64,000 bases of DNA from Halorarum halophilum (GTDB lineage: Archaea > Halobacteriota > Halobacteria > Halobacteriales > Haloferacaceae), in contig NZ_CP058529.1 of the NCBI RefSeq assembly GCF_013401515.1, forward strand, positions 3,410,001 to 3,474,000, read 5' to 3'. The translations under genes and the position numbers were made by a program. A model generated the notes under the pieces. That model did no database searches, was not told the DNA's origin, and saw only the letters and a program-made list of their open reading frames with translations. Positions 34,385 through 42,964 of this stretch are shown here, piece by piece (the first letter of the stretch is position 1; the number at the start of each line of letters is the position of its first letter).

Positions 34385-34780
34385 CTCGTGCTCACTCGCT
34401 TGCCCGTTCGCACTGCGGTGCTTGTCGGTCCGCGCCAACGCCGACAGCCACGGCCCCTTCCATTCCCACCCTGCCGTGTTCCCAGCCGAGCGCGGCAGGC
34501 CCGACTACCGAACGCGCACGCCGTCGGTAGTCCGCTGTTTCGCTGGCAGGCCGACGGTCGGCGGGATGCGTGCGGGCGCATCGCGAGCGCCGAAGCCGCG
34601 AGCCGCGCCCGCCGGGGAGGCGTGGGGACAGACCTCGACGCTCGCCGACCGTCCAACGGGGCGGGACTGAAAGGGGCCGGATTCTGCGCGAACCCCGACG
34701 AAGCAAGCACCGCAGCGCGACCGGAGGGAGCGCGAGGAGCGCAGCGAGGCGCGGGAGCGCAGAAGACGGGGGCTTTCGAG
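34385..34780. repeat. intergenic repeat, copy B (two inverted parts)
   Basis: The 540-nt gap before the F420 oxidoreductase gene contains CTGCGGTGCTTG at 34413-34424 and its inverted copy CAAGCACCGCAG at 34704-34715, plus GGGACTGAAAGGGGCCG at 34663-34679 (exact inverse of 12417-12433) with a degenerate counterpart GGCCCCTTCCATTCCCACC in the left half. So the region is built from two inverted arms around ~200 bp. GCGAGGAGCGCAGCGAGG-like words are abundant. No gene is supported. Confidence 0.6.
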
Positions 34781-34824
34781 GCGTTCGACGCGGTACAGTC
34801 TACGAAGTTGTACTCGTAAACGAC

Positions 34825-35493
34825 TCAGGAAAACCGGACGCCCAGATCGTGCATGCTCTCGTTGTTCATCGCCACGTTCACCAGCAGCGGCGTGAGCGAC
34901 TCCACCTCCGGCGCGTTCGCCAGCCCGCCGGCCGAGAGCGCTCGCAGCCCCTCGATCTCCTCGGCGAGCCGCGACACCGTCGCCGTCGCGTCCGCGTCGT
35001 CGCCGATGACGAGCGTGTCGATCCCGAGATCCAGATCGAGATTCGCCAGCCGTCCGGCCGCGAGGTTGTGGAACGCGCCGACGACCGGAACCCCGTCCGG
35101 GACCGACTCCCGGACCAGCGCCGTCACGCTCCCTGCGCTCGGCGGGTGGTAGTGGAGGCCGTCGTCGTCGCGCTTCATGCCCGCGGCGGGGGTGACGACC
35201 ACGTCGTCCCCGTCCAGCACGTCGGCGACCGCCTCGACGGTGTCGGCGACGTGGTACGGCGGGACCGAGAGCACGACCACGTCAGCGCGGTCCGCCGCCA
35301 TCCCGTTCTCGAACCCCTTCACCGTCGCCTCGCCGCCGGCGGCCTTGACGGCCTCGACGTACGATTCGGCGGCAGCGCGGGCCTTCTCCGGGTCGCGCGA
35401 GCCGACGAGCAGTTCGTGGTCGGTGTCGCGGCCCCACCGGAGGGCCAGCCCCTCGCCGATGTCGCCGGTGCCGCCGAGTAACGCGATTCGCAT
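34825..35493 (-). CDS. npdG: NADPH-dependent F420 reductase
   Basis: A 222-residue Rossmann protein starting MRIALLGGTGDIGEGLALRWG, with the TGDIGEG nucleotide loop, LVGSRDPEKA for NADP selectivity and the VVLSVPPYHVADT and VGAFHNLAAGRL segments of F420H2:NADP+ oxidoreductase. It shuttles hydride between coenzyme F420 and NADP. Haloarchaea contain F420 and this protein. It is of normal length and stands alone; no leader elements were noted. Confidence 0.94.
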   Translation of the reverse strand: MRIALLGGTGDIGEGLALRWGRDTDHELLVGSRDPEKARAAAESYVEAVKAAGGEATVKGFENGMAADRADVVVLSVPPYHVADTVEAVADVLDGDDVVVTPAAGMKRDDDGLHYHPPSAGSVTALVRESVPDGVPVVGAFHNLAAGRLANLDLDLGIDTLVIGDDADATATVSRLAEEIEGLRALSAGGLANAPEVESLTPLLVNVAMNNESMHDLGVRFS

Positions 35494-35556
35494 AGGAGGT
35501 GGTGCGTACGGCCGGGCGGTAAGCGTTGCGTGACCGGACGCGTCTGCCGGCCGGAC

Positions 35557-35748
35557 TCACGCGCCGTCGTCGCGACCGTGAACGTACACGAGCCAGTAGG
35601 CGAGCACCGGCGCGACGACCAGCATCGGCCCGACGGCGAGCAGTTGCGTGAACGGGTCCGGCGGGCCGAACTGCGCGGCCAGCGCGAGCGTCAGGATGTC
35701 GAGCAGCGCGACGAACGTCAGGAAGCGCAGCAGCCGGGTCCGCTCCAT
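35557..35748 (-). CDS. 63-residue two-TM membrane protein
   Basis: A small protein (MERTRLLRFLTFVALLDILTL...) with two hydrophobic helices at about 6-25 and 33-55 and an acidic end. It starts 2 nt after the stop of the HAD hydrolase gene, so the two are cotranscribed. No family recognised. Confidence 0.72.
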   Translation of the reverse strand: MERTRLLRFLTFVALLDILTLALAAQFGPPDPFTQLLAVGPMLVVAPVLAYWLVYVHGRDDGA

Positions 35749-35750
35749 CG

Positions 35751-36617
35751 TCAGTCCAGCAGGTCGGGGAGATCGTTCACGCTGTCGATCACCGCGGTCG
35801 CGCCCACCTCAGCGTACTTCGCTCGACCGTCGTCGCCCGTCAGGCCCCCGGTCAGGACGCCGACGCCGAAGTAGGCCCGTTCTTCGTCGGCGACAGCGGC
35901 GTTAACTGCCGTCCGCACGTCGTCCAGCGTGTCGCCGACGAACGCGACCCTGCCGGCCCCCAGCCGTTCGGCCAGGGTGACGAGCGCCCGCGGGTGGGGT
36001 TTCCCCTCGGCCCAGTCGTCCATGGTGAAGCGGTGCTCGTCGGGGAGGTCGAGTCCGGCACGGTCGAGCGCGATGTCGGCCTCGTCGCTCGGGCGCCCGG
36101 TGACGACGCCCAGCTCGTAGCGGTCGCGGAGCGTCTCGATGGTCTCGGGCGTGACGATGACCGGCTCGTCGTTGACGAACCCGGTCGCCTCGAACGGCGG
36201 CTCCCCGCCCTCCAGGTCGCGGTAGAGGTCGGCGCCGAGGTAGAGCGCCTGGAACGTGTCCCGGAGGCGGTCCGAGTCCCACTCGCCCTCCACGGCGTCG
36301 GCCTCCTCGTCGCCGAGCTCGCTCCGAACGACCGCCCGCGCCCCGTCCAGCCCCCCGCTGCGATCCGCGATCTCGTCGGTGAACGACGCGACGTCGGCAT
36401 CCAGCCCGCGCTCGCGGGCCAGGACGAACAGCGCGACTGCGTCGGTGAGTTCCCAGTCGTTGTTGAAGCCGCCGGCGTCCTTGAACGGCTGGAGGTCGGC
36501 CTTCGGGAGCGTGTCGCCGTGGATTCGCTCGACCGACTCGACGACCGCTCGCCGGTAGGAGTCCGCGACGTCGACGAGCACGCCGTCCACGTCGAGCACG
36601 ACCGCGTCCACTCGCAT
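35751..36617 (-). CDS. HAD superfamily hydrolase (TIGR01548-like)
   Basis: A 288-residue phosphatase-like protein. HAD motif I is [12 protein letters not shown] (residues 6-17, nucleophile Asp9), motif II lies in [11 protein letters not shown], motif III is the Lys of GKPHPRAL and motif IV is [13 protein letters not shown]. Overall length and the N-terminal helical cap agree with the HAD-IA group seen in haloarchaea and cyanobacteria and recalled as TIGR01548. The substrate is unknown. It is followed closely by a small membrane protein gene and lies 23 nt beyond the UPF0146 gene, so the three may form an operon. Confidence 0.9.
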   Translation of the reverse strand: MRVDAVVLDVDGVLVDVADSYRRAVVESVERIHGDTLPKADLQPFKDAGGFNNDWELTDAVALFVLARERGLDADVASFTDEIADRSGGLDGARAVVRSELGDEEADAVEGEWDSDRLRDTFQALYLGADLYRDLEGGEPPFEATGFVNDEPVIVTPETIETLRDRYELGVVTGRPSDEADIALDRAGLDLPDEHRFTMDDWAEGKPHPRALVTLAERLGAGRVAFVGDTLDDVRTAVNAAVADEERAYFGVGVLTGGLTGDDGRAKYAEVGATAVIDSVNDLPDLLD

Positions 36618-36640
36618 ACCCGGAGGGGCGGACCCGCTCC

Positions 36641-37201
36641 CTATGTGCGTTCCGAATCGGGGTCGTGCTCGTCGACCGGCGCCCGGGATTCGACCGGTTC
36701 GCGGTCCTGTCTGTCGTCGGTGTCGTCAGCCTGGTCAGTGCCGTCGGTGTCGGTGACGCCGTCGGCGTCGCCAGTGCTGATGGTTCCGTCGGTTTCGGGG
36801 CCGCGCGCGACGTACAGCGTCTCGCCGCCGTCGAGCGTTATCGGATGGGTCGCCACCGCCGGCGGGTCGCCGCCGAGCGTGGTGAAGAGGCAGTCGGCGT
36901 CGACGCGGCGCGCGACCGCGAGGGTGGGTCGGTGGAGTTCCGTCGGGAGGTTCAGGCCGTAGATCGCGTCGGCGCGGTAGTGGTCGCCGGGATCGTCGCG
37001 GCGGCTCGCCTCGACCACGTCGTCGCGGACGAACCGAACTCCAGCCGGGGTCTCGCGGTCGTGAACGTCGGTCGCCGTCACGGACCGGTCGCGCGCTGCG
37101 AGGGCGGCGGCGACCTCGGGACGACGGCCGACGCCCACCTCGCACACGGTGTGGTAACGCGCGAGTAATTCGACGACGGCACCACGGCGGTTCTGCGACA
37201 C
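36641..37201 (-). CDS. UPF0146 family protein
   Basis: A 186-residue protein, or 196 if it starts at the ATG 37231. The conserved core ([78 protein letters not shown]) resembles a Rossmann methyltransferase fold and matches archaeal UPF0146; function is unknown. GTG at 37201 is preferred because ACTTATG (37229-37235 on the minus strand) lies about 31 nt upstream and overlaps the ATG at 37231. The acidic tail of ~45 residues is low complexity. Confidence 0.82.
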   Translation of the reverse strand: MSQNRRGAVVELLARYHTVCEVGVGRRPEVAAALAARDRSVTATDVHDRETPAGVRFVRDDVVEASRRDDPGDHYRADAIYGLNLPTELHRPTLAVARRVDADCLFTTLGGDPPAVATHPITLDGGETLYVARGPETDGTISTGDADGVTDTDGTDQADDTDDRQDREPVESRAPVDEHDPDSERT

Positions 37202-37210
37202 GGTCGGGAA

Positions 37211-37235
37211 ACTTATGCCGGGGCCACTCATAAGT
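37211..37235. promoter_or_regulatory. inverted TATA pair between UPF0146 and amzA
   Basis: ACTTATG (37211-37217) and CATAAGT (37229-37235) form a perfect inverted repeat separated by 11 nt. The left half is ~28 nt upstream of the amzA ATG (37242), the right half ~31 nt upstream of the UPF0146 GTG (37201). Each half is therefore a TATA box for one of two divergent leaderless genes, and the two promoters overlap back to back. Confidence 0.65.
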
Positions 37236-37241
37236 GCCTTC

Positions 37242-37763
37242 ATGCTCGTCGACATCGTGCCCGTCGGGGACGTCTCCGCGAAGGAGAAACGGGAGGCCTC
37301 GGCGGCGCTCCGCTCCGTGTACGACTGCGAGGTGTCCGTGCACGACGAGCAGGCGATTCCCGAGGGTGCGTACGACCGCAGTCGGAACCAGTACCGCGCG
37401 GAGCAGTTCATCGAACTCGTCTCCCGCGTCGGCGACGGAGCGAAGAACATCGGCATCACGCCGGAGGACCTCTACTACCGCCGGCGGAACTACGTATTCG
37501 GGTTGGCCTACCTCAACGGCAACGGCTCCGTCATCTCTACCTACCGCCTCCAGACGTCCTCTGACGGCGGCATCTCGACGAAGCCCTCCGGCGAGGTGTT
37601 CGCCGACCGCGTCCGCAAGGAGATCGTCCACGAGATCGGGCACACGCTCGGGCTCGAGCACTGCGACAACAGCAAGTGCGTGATGAGCTTCTCCCCCACG
37701 GTCCGCGAGGTCGACGTGAAGGAGGAGAACCTCTGTGGTACCTGCTCGCGGAGCGTCCGCTGA
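37242..37763 (+). CDS. amzA: archaemetzincin (zinc metalloprotease)
   Basis: A 173-residue protease. The full archaemetzincin signature is present: HEIGH at 130-134, then His140, Cys141, Cys146, and CxxC at 165-168, with the Met-turn in CVMSF. The histidines bind the catalytic zinc and the cysteines a second, structural zinc. Archaemetzincins are widespread in archaea, with only weak peptidase activity shown for a few members. The ATG at 37242 fits a leaderless transcript from CTTATG at 37212-37217. Confidence 0.95.
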   Translation: MLVDIVPVGDVSAKEKREASAALRSVYDCEVSVHDEQAIPEGAYDRSRNQYRAEQFIELVSRVGDGAKNIGITPEDLYYRRRNYVFGLAYLNGNGSVISTYRLQTSSDGGISTKPSGEVFADRVRKEIVHEIGHTLGLEHCDNSKCVMSFSPTVREVDVKEENLCGTCSRSVR

Positions 37764-37839
37764 GCCGGATTGGATAGGTCGCTACTGTTTCTGATAAACT
37801 GACGGGAACGTTGAGGTAACCCTGCCCGATTCAGGGGGT

Positions 37840-39045
37840 ATGAACTCGTTGGCGGGGGACGACGCCATCGCGTCTCCGGAGCGGAGCGTGCCGCTCCACG
37901 AACTGGTCCTCGACGCGTCCACCTCGTTGATGAGCGCCGAACTGGACGAGGTCGACGCGAAACTCGACTGGACGCTCGCGGTGTTCAGCGAGGCGCTCGG
38001 GGCGGACCGGTCGTACGTGTTCCAGCGGACGGGCGACGGCTTCGCGCTCACGCACGGCTGGCGGGCGGACGGCGTGGTCGCCCCCTGGCGCAAGCGACTC
38101 CACCCGGAGGAGTTCGCGTGGCTCCACGACCGGCTGGATCGGTTCGAGAACGTCGCCGTCCGGACGGCCGACCTGGGGGACGACGAAGAGGCCACCCGGC
38201 GGACGTTCCGGGAGACGGGGGTCGAGTCGATGGTCGCGGTCCCGCTCGTCGCCGACTGGCGGTTCGAGGGGTACCTCGCGTTCGACACGGTCGAGGAGCC
38301 CCGGCGCTGGACCGAGGAGGAGCTGTCGCGCCTCCGAACCGTCGGCGACGTGGTGGCCCACTCGTTCGCGCGGGTGGACCGGGAGAGCGCGCTCCGCCGG
38401 CAGAACGAGCGGCTCGAGACGTTCGCGAGCGTCGTCTCGCACGACCTCCGGAACCCGCTCAACGTCGTCACCGGTTCGCTCGATCTCATCGCGACCGATG
38501 CGGCCGACGGGAACGGGGAGCACCTCGCCAGGGCGGAGCGGGCCGCGGGCAGGATGGAGGACATCATCGACCGGATGCTCACGCTCGCCCGGCAGGGCGC
38601 GGACATCGGTGAGACGGAGTCGATTCCGCTCGCGACCGTCGCCGAGCGGGCCTGGAGCACCGTCAGGACCGTCGACGCGACGATCGAGATCGAGAGGGAG
38701 TCGCTCGGCACCGTCGAGACCGACGCCGAGCGGCTCCGCGAGGCGTTCGAGAACCTGTTCCGGAACGCGGTCGAGCACGGGGGCGACGACGTCTCGGTTC
38801 GGGTCTCGCCGCTGGACGCGGCGCCGGGGTTCTTCGTCGCGGACGACGGTCCCGGAATCCCGACCGACTGCCGAGAGTCGCTGTTCGAGTACGGCGTCTC
38901 CTCCGAGCGCGCGGGGACCGGCTTCGGGCTCGCCATCGTCCGTCGGATCGTCGAGGCCCACGGCTGGAAGGTCGGCGTCGCGGACGCCGCAGACGGCGGC
39001 GCCCGCATCGAGGTTGCGTACGCACAGGCGCCGCCCGAGGCGTGA
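37840..39045 (+). CDS. GAF-domain histidine kinase
   Basis: A 401-residue soluble sensor kinase. Residues ~20-185 form a GAF domain (DWTLAVFSEALGADRSYVF, VPLVADWRFEGYLAFDTVEEPRRWTEEE). A HisKA domain follows with His201 in SVVSHDLRNPLNVVTGSLDLI, then the HATPase domain with NLFRNAVEHG, VADDGPGIP and GTGFGLAIVRRI. No membrane segment, so it probably senses an intracellular ligand or redox signal. No response regulator is adjacent, which is common for haloarchaeal kinases. Confidence 0.92.
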   Translation: MNSLAGDDAIASPERSVPLHELVLDASTSLMSAELDEVDAKLDWTLAVFSEALGADRSYVFQRTGDGFALTHGWRADGVVAPWRKRLHPEEFAWLHDRLDRFENVAVRTADLGDDEEATRRTFRETGVESMVAVPLVADWRFEGYLAFDTVEEPRRWTEEELSRLRTVGDVVAHSFARVDRESALRRQNERLETFASVVSHDLRNPLNVVTGSLDLIATDAADGNGEHLARAERAAGRMEDIIDRMLTLARQGADIGETESIPLATVAERAWSTVRTVDATIEIERESLGTVETDAERLREAFENLFRNAVEHGGDDVSVRVSPLDAAPGFFVADDGPGIPTDCRESLFEYGVSSERAGTGFGLAIVRRIVEAHGWKVGVADAADGGARIEVAYAQAPPEA

Positions 39046-39114
39046 GCGCCGCCGGCGCATCGCCCGTTGCTGGCGAGTAGCTATTTGTCGCTCGCGGTCC
39101 AACACCCAACCGTC

Positions 39115-39570
39115 ATGTCCAACGATCGCGTCATCGAACTGCTCCGGAAGGCGTACGGCGACGAGATGGAGACGGTGATGAACTACCAGGCGAACGCCAT
39201 CGTCCTCGAGGGCGTGAGCGCCGAGGAGATCAAGGAGAGCCTCTCGGCGGACATCCAGGAGGAACTGGGGCACGCCGAGCAGATCGGCCAGCGCTTGCGC
39301 CAGTTGCAGGCCCGGCCGCCCGGGTCGGCGGAGTTCACGGCGAACCAGCACAGCCTCCAGCCGCCCGCGGACTCGACGGACGTGCTGTCGGTCATCAACG
39401 GCGTGCTCGACGCCGAGGAGGACGCCATCTCGACGTACAAGTCGCTCATCGACGCCGCCGAGGAGGCGAACGACCCCGTGAGCGAGGACCTCGCGGTGAC
39501 GGTGCTCGCCGACGAGGAGGCCCACCGGGCGGAGTTCCGCGGCTTCAAGAAGGAGTACGGGAGCGATTAG
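39115..39570 (+). CDS. ferritin-like domain protein
   Basis: A 151-residue four-helix-bundle protein. Carboxylate/His ligands typical of diiron ferritin-like folds are visible in DEMETVMNYQANAIV, ADIQEELGHAEQIGQRL, DAEEDAISTYKSL and LADEEAHRAEFRGF, i.e. the ExxH pattern twice. It may store or oxidise iron or act in oxidative stress, like Dps/bacterioferritin relatives in haloarchaea; exact activity uncertain. The ATG at 39115 is ~31 nt downstream of TATTTG, compatible with a leaderless transcript. Confidence 0.88.
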   Translation: MSNDRVIELLRKAYGDEMETVMNYQANAIVLEGVSAEEIKESLSADIQEELGHAEQIGQRLRQLQARPPGSAEFTANQHSLQPPADSTDVLSVINGVLDAEEDAISTYKSLIDAAEEANDPVSEDLAVTVLADEEAHRAEFRGFKKEYGSD

Positions 39571-39839
39571 CCGGATCCGAACGGGCGAGTAGCTCGTCCG
39601 AACTCCCGGTGTAGGGTCGGAAAGACGGAGTGGTAGTCGCGTCCGCGAACGTCGTTTCCCCGTTCGATCCTCCCCCTGCCCCCGACCGGCCGGTCGGCCG
39701 AACGTCGCAGCTCCGATGCCGGACGCATCGTGAGGGGAACCTGCCGGCTGGCTGCGGTGCCCCGCCTCCGTTCACGCCGACTGTCGAACGAGATTTGTGC
39801 TAGTTGTTAACACACTCGGTGTCGTAGATGCACGTGGCC

Positions 39840-40043
39840 ATGACCGTCCACAAGGAAGTCACCATCACGGCGACGAGTCCCGAATCGTGGGAGGAGGCGG
39901 CGCTGAGCGCCGTCGAGCGAACCGAGTCGAGCGTCGAACACATCCAGTGGGCCGTGGTACAGGATCAGTCGATCCAGCTCGGGTCGCCCGAGGAACCGCA
40001 GTTCAGGACGAAGGTGAAGATCGGGTTCGAAGTCGAGGAGTGA
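39840..40043 (+). CDS. dodecin (flavin-binding protein)
   Basis: A 67-residue protein beginning MTVHKEVTITATSPESWEEAALSAVERTESSVEHIQWAVVQDQ, the typical beta-alpha-beta-beta dodecin pattern, including the Trp (in QWAVV) that stacks on the flavin. Dodecins form hollow 12-mers that bind riboflavin or FMN in halophiles and buffer free flavin. The ATG at 39840 is preferred over 39828 because a TTAACA box is ~31 nt upstream. It stands between the ferritin-like gene and the convergent ABCE1 gene. Confidence 0.93.
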   Translation: MTVHKEVTITATSPESWEEAALSAVERTESSVEHIQWAVVQDQSIQLGSPEEPQFRTKVKIGFEVEE

Positions 40044-40074
40044 TGCCGGGGAATCTCGGACTCCCCGTTCGGAC

Positions 40075-41904
40075 TCAGACCGAGTAGTAGTACTCGCCCT
40101 CGCGCTTCTGTTCGCGATCGAGCTGCGAGTCCGGCTTGTTGATCCGGGGGCGGCCCGTGCGCTCGTCGCGCCGGAACGTGATGTCCAGGTCCGCGAGGAA
40201 GTCGTTCATCCCTTCGCGCATCTCCTGGGGCGGGCTGGCGTGCCCGTGTTCGGCCGGCTCGCCGTCGAACACTATCAGGCGGTCCGCGAGGAGGTCGACC
40301 ATGTAGATGTCGTGGTCGATGACCATCACCGTCGCGTCGTGGTTCTCGGCGTAGCGCCGGATGGCCGTCGTGGCCTGCACGCGCTGTTCCACGTCGAGGT
40401 GGGCCGACGGTTCGTCGAGCACGTAGAGGTCCGCGTCCTCCGAGAGGCAGGCGGCGATGGCGACGCGCTGGCGCTCGCCCCCGGAGAGGTCAGTCAGGTT
40501 CTGCTCCATGATGGGGTCGAGCTGGAGCGGGCGCGCGACCTCGGTGTCCCAGTAGGAGGAGCCGAACTGGTCGGTGATGGACGCGAGGAACGCGTCGACG
40601 CGCATCGGCTGGTCGATGTCGATGTACTGGGGCTTGTAGGCGATGTCCAGCCGGAAGTCCAGTTCGCCCTCGTCGGGTTCGAGGCCCCCGGCAAACATCT
40701 TCGCCAACGTCGACTTCCCGATGCCGTTGGGGCCGACGATGCCCAGCACCTCGGACTCGAAGATCGTCCCACTGTCCACCTCGAGCGAGAACTCGCCCTC
40801 GCCGTACGACTTCCGGAGGTCCGGGTACTCGACGAGCGGCCGCCCCGACACGGACTCGCGGGGCGCGTGCTCCTCGAACGTGATGGCGTTCGGCCGGATG
40901 CGCATGTTCTCGTTGTCGAGGTACCCCTTGAGGTACTCGTTGATGCCGTTCCGGACCGACTTGGGGTCGGTGACGACGCCGTACGCCCCGGGTTGACCGT
41001 AGGTGACGTGGAGCGTGTCCGCCAGCAGGTCGAGGATGGCCAGGTCGTGCTCGACGACCATCATCGAGCGCTCGCCGTCCTCGGCCAGCTCCCGGATGAG
41101 GCGCGCGGCGGTCATCCGCTGGCCGATGTCGAGGTACGGCGTGATCTCGTCGAGGAAGTAGAAGTCCACGTCCCGCGCGAGCGTCGCTGCGAGCGCGACC
41201 CGCTGGAGTTCCCCGCCGGAGATGGAGTCGATGTCCTGGTCCATCACCGGCGCGATGTTCAGCCGCTCGATGAGGTAGTCCAGTTCGCCCCGCTCGTCGG
41301 TCACCTCCAGCAGCTCTCGGGTGTTGCCGTCGAACTGCTTCGGGATCTGGTCGACGTACTGGGGCTTGCGGGCGACGGTCACCTCGCCCTCGATGACCTT
41401 CTCGACGTAGTTCTGGAGCTCCGTCCCGCGGAAACGGTCGAGGACGGCGTCCCAGTTCGCCTCCTCGTCGTGGCGGCCCAGGTTCGGCGTCAGCTCCCCG
41501 GAGAGCATCTTCACGGCGGTCGACTTCCCGATGCCGTTCGGGCCGAGGATGCCCGTCACCGAGCCGGCTTCCGGCACCGGCAGGCCGTACAGCGCGAACG
41601 CGTTGTCACCGTAGCGGTGAACCGGATCGTTCTCCAGTTCCGAGGGGAGGTTGATGATCTCGATGGCGTCGAACGGGCACTTCTCGACGCAGATGCCGCA
41701 CGTCTCGCCCAGGCAGATCTCCTCGGAGATCCACACCTGGTCGGGCGCGCCGTCGTAGGGCTCGTTCTCCTCGTAGTGCTCGTCGCGGGTGACGATGCAG
41801 TCCTTCCCCGTGCGGTTCGGCGGGCAGAAGTTCGCGCACTCGTAGTTGCAGCGGTCGGGCTGGCACCTGTCGAGGTCGACGACCGCGATGCTGTCGTCGG
41901 CCAT
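40075..41904 (-). CDS. ribosome recycling ATPase ABCE1 (RLI)
   Basis: A 609-residue twin-ABC ATPase. The N-terminus has two [4Fe-4S] clusters: CQPDRCNYECANFCPPNRTGKDC and CLGETCGICVEKCPF. Two nucleotide-binding domains follow with GPNGIGKST Walker A motifs, signatures SGGELQRVAL and SGGERQRVAI, and Walker B FYFLDEITPYLD and LYVLDEPSAHLD; a hinge ends the protein. ABCE1 splits ribosomes after termination in archaea and eukaryotes. The ATG is 1 nt after the stop of the EMC6-like gene, so both are on one message. The length is normal. Confidence 0.97.
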   Translation of the reverse strand: MADDSIAVVDLDRCQPDRCNYECANFCPPNRTGKDCIVTRDEHYEENEPYDGAPDQVWISEEICLGETCGICVEKCPFDAIEIINLPSELENDPVHRYGDNAFALYGLPVPEAGSVTGILGPNGIGKSTAVKMLSGELTPNLGRHDEEANWDAVLDRFRGTELQNYVEKVIEGEVTVARKPQYVDQIPKQFDGNTRELLEVTDERGELDYLIERLNIAPVMDQDIDSISGGELQRVALAATLARDVDFYFLDEITPYLDIGQRMTAARLIRELAEDGERSMMVVEHDLAILDLLADTLHVTYGQPGAYGVVTDPKSVRNGINEYLKGYLDNENMRIRPNAITFEEHAPRESVSGRPLVEYPDLRKSYGEGEFSLEVDSGTIFESEVLGIVGPNGIGKSTLAKMFAGGLEPDEGELDFRLDIAYKPQYIDIDQPMRVDAFLASITDQFGSSYWDTEVARPLQLDPIMEQNLTDLSGGERQRVAIAACLSEDADLYVLDEPSAHLDVEQRVQATTAIRRYAENHDATVMVIDHDIYMVDLLADRLIVFDGEPAEHGHASPPQEMREGMNDFLADLDITFRRDERTGRPRINKPDSQLDREQKREGEYYYSV

Positions 41905-41905
41905 G

Positions 41906-42226
41906 TCAGGCCGACTCGGCGAGGGTGGTCGACAGCAGTACGCCGTACGAGATGAACCAGAGGGTGAACGTCATGAACCCGACGTAGAGGTTGTCCTTCA
42001 TGCCGAAATCCTCCACGGCGACGCCGAGAACCTTCAACAGCGGGTACTCGACGAACAGGAACGCGGCGAGGACGAGCAGCGGCATCGTCTCCGTCGCCGT
42101 CTCAGGCGAGAGCCCGAAGACGGACGCGGAGACGAACGCCGCGGCGATCCCCGCCAGACACGCGACGGTGGTGACCGCCACCCCACGCCTGTGGTCCGAC
42201 AGCCCGGAGGCGGTTTCCGTACTCAT
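41906..42226 (-). CDS. EMC6-like membrane protein
   Basis: A 106-residue protein with three predicted helices (about residues 16-36, 48-65 and 80-102). The end DFGMKDNLYVGFMTFTLWFISYGVLLSTTL and the size resemble archaeal homologues of EMC6, a subunit of the ER membrane insertase; the assignment is by pattern recall. Its gene precedes ABCE1 with 1 nt between stop and start, so it is the first gene of a two-gene operon. A TATA-like CCTTTTG is ~28 nt upstream of the ATG at 42226. Confidence 0.8.
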   Translation of the reverse strand: MSTETASGLSDHRRGVAVTTVACLAGIAAAFVSASVFGLSPETATETMPLLVLAAFLFVEYPLLKVLGVAVEDFGMKDNLYVGFMTFTLWFISYGVLLSTTLAESA

Positions 42227-42438
42227 ACTCCGAACTCCGACAGCCGGCGACAAAAGGGGTTCGCTTGTCGGGTCCGACAGGGACGGTTCGACCGGGTCAC
42301 TCCGGACACGAACGTCGTTCGAGTCGTGGATCACTGGTTCGGCGTGCGGACCGTCGGATCACTACTCGACCGGAACCGTAGTGTTTCGATTCGCAATCCG
42401 TCAACCTTTATGCCGATGCACTGTTTCGAATCGTAACG

Positions 42439-42717
42439 ATGGTTGCTACGGAAGAGGAGAGTCTCGACGACCTGCCGCCCAGCGCCAAACTCGTGTTCAA
42501 GGTACTGGAGTACAACGGCCCCCAGACGCAGAAGGGCATCGTGCAGGAGTCGATGCTCTCGGCCCGCACGGTCCGGTACGCGCTCGAACGGCTGGAGAAC
42601 ATCGGCATCGTCGACGAGGACGTCTACTTCGCCGACGCGCGACAGAACCTCTACCAGCTCAACGGCCCGAAGACGGCTGACGCCGACTGCGGTCAGGAAG
42701 CCTGCACCGCCGAATAA
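42439..42717 (+). CDS. MarR/TrmB-like winged helix regulator
   Basis: A 92-residue one-domain DNA-binding protein: LPPSAKLVFKVLEYNGPQTQKGIVQESMLSARTVRYALERLENIGIV is an archaeal winged helix, followed by the wing (DEDVYFADARQNLYQL) and a tail with a Cys pair (DCGQEAC) that may bind metal or respond to redox state. The gene stands alone with a well-placed TTTATG box at 42407-42412, 30 nt upstream of the ATG, so it is leaderless. Target genes are not known. Confidence 0.88.
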   Translation: MVATEEESLDDLPPSAKLVFKVLEYNGPQTQKGIVQESMLSARTVRYALERLENIGIVDEDVYFADARQNLYQLNGPKTADADCGQEACTAE

Positions 42718-42964
42718 CCGACGGAGTTCTTTCGGCCGACCCGCCACCGACATCACCGAATCTCGAGCCGAAGGTTCAAACGGGAAGCCGGGACCAGCGC
42801 CTCCGTGCGCTGACCCACACCGCGTGCCGCCCAGCGAAACTCCCGGGACCGGCGGCGCGCGGAGCGACGGGTTCCCGGGTGTTCGCCATCGTTCCACCTC
42901 TCGACCTCCCGTCCCGTCTCCACTCTCCCTCCGACTCGGCGACGCACTCCGTCGTCGATGCGCC

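Noticed and set aside
39545-39775. 76-codon minus-strand frame in the gap after the ferritin-like gene
   Set aside because: Low-complexity Gly/Ser/Arg composition, no start signals, overlaps the ferritin-like gene.
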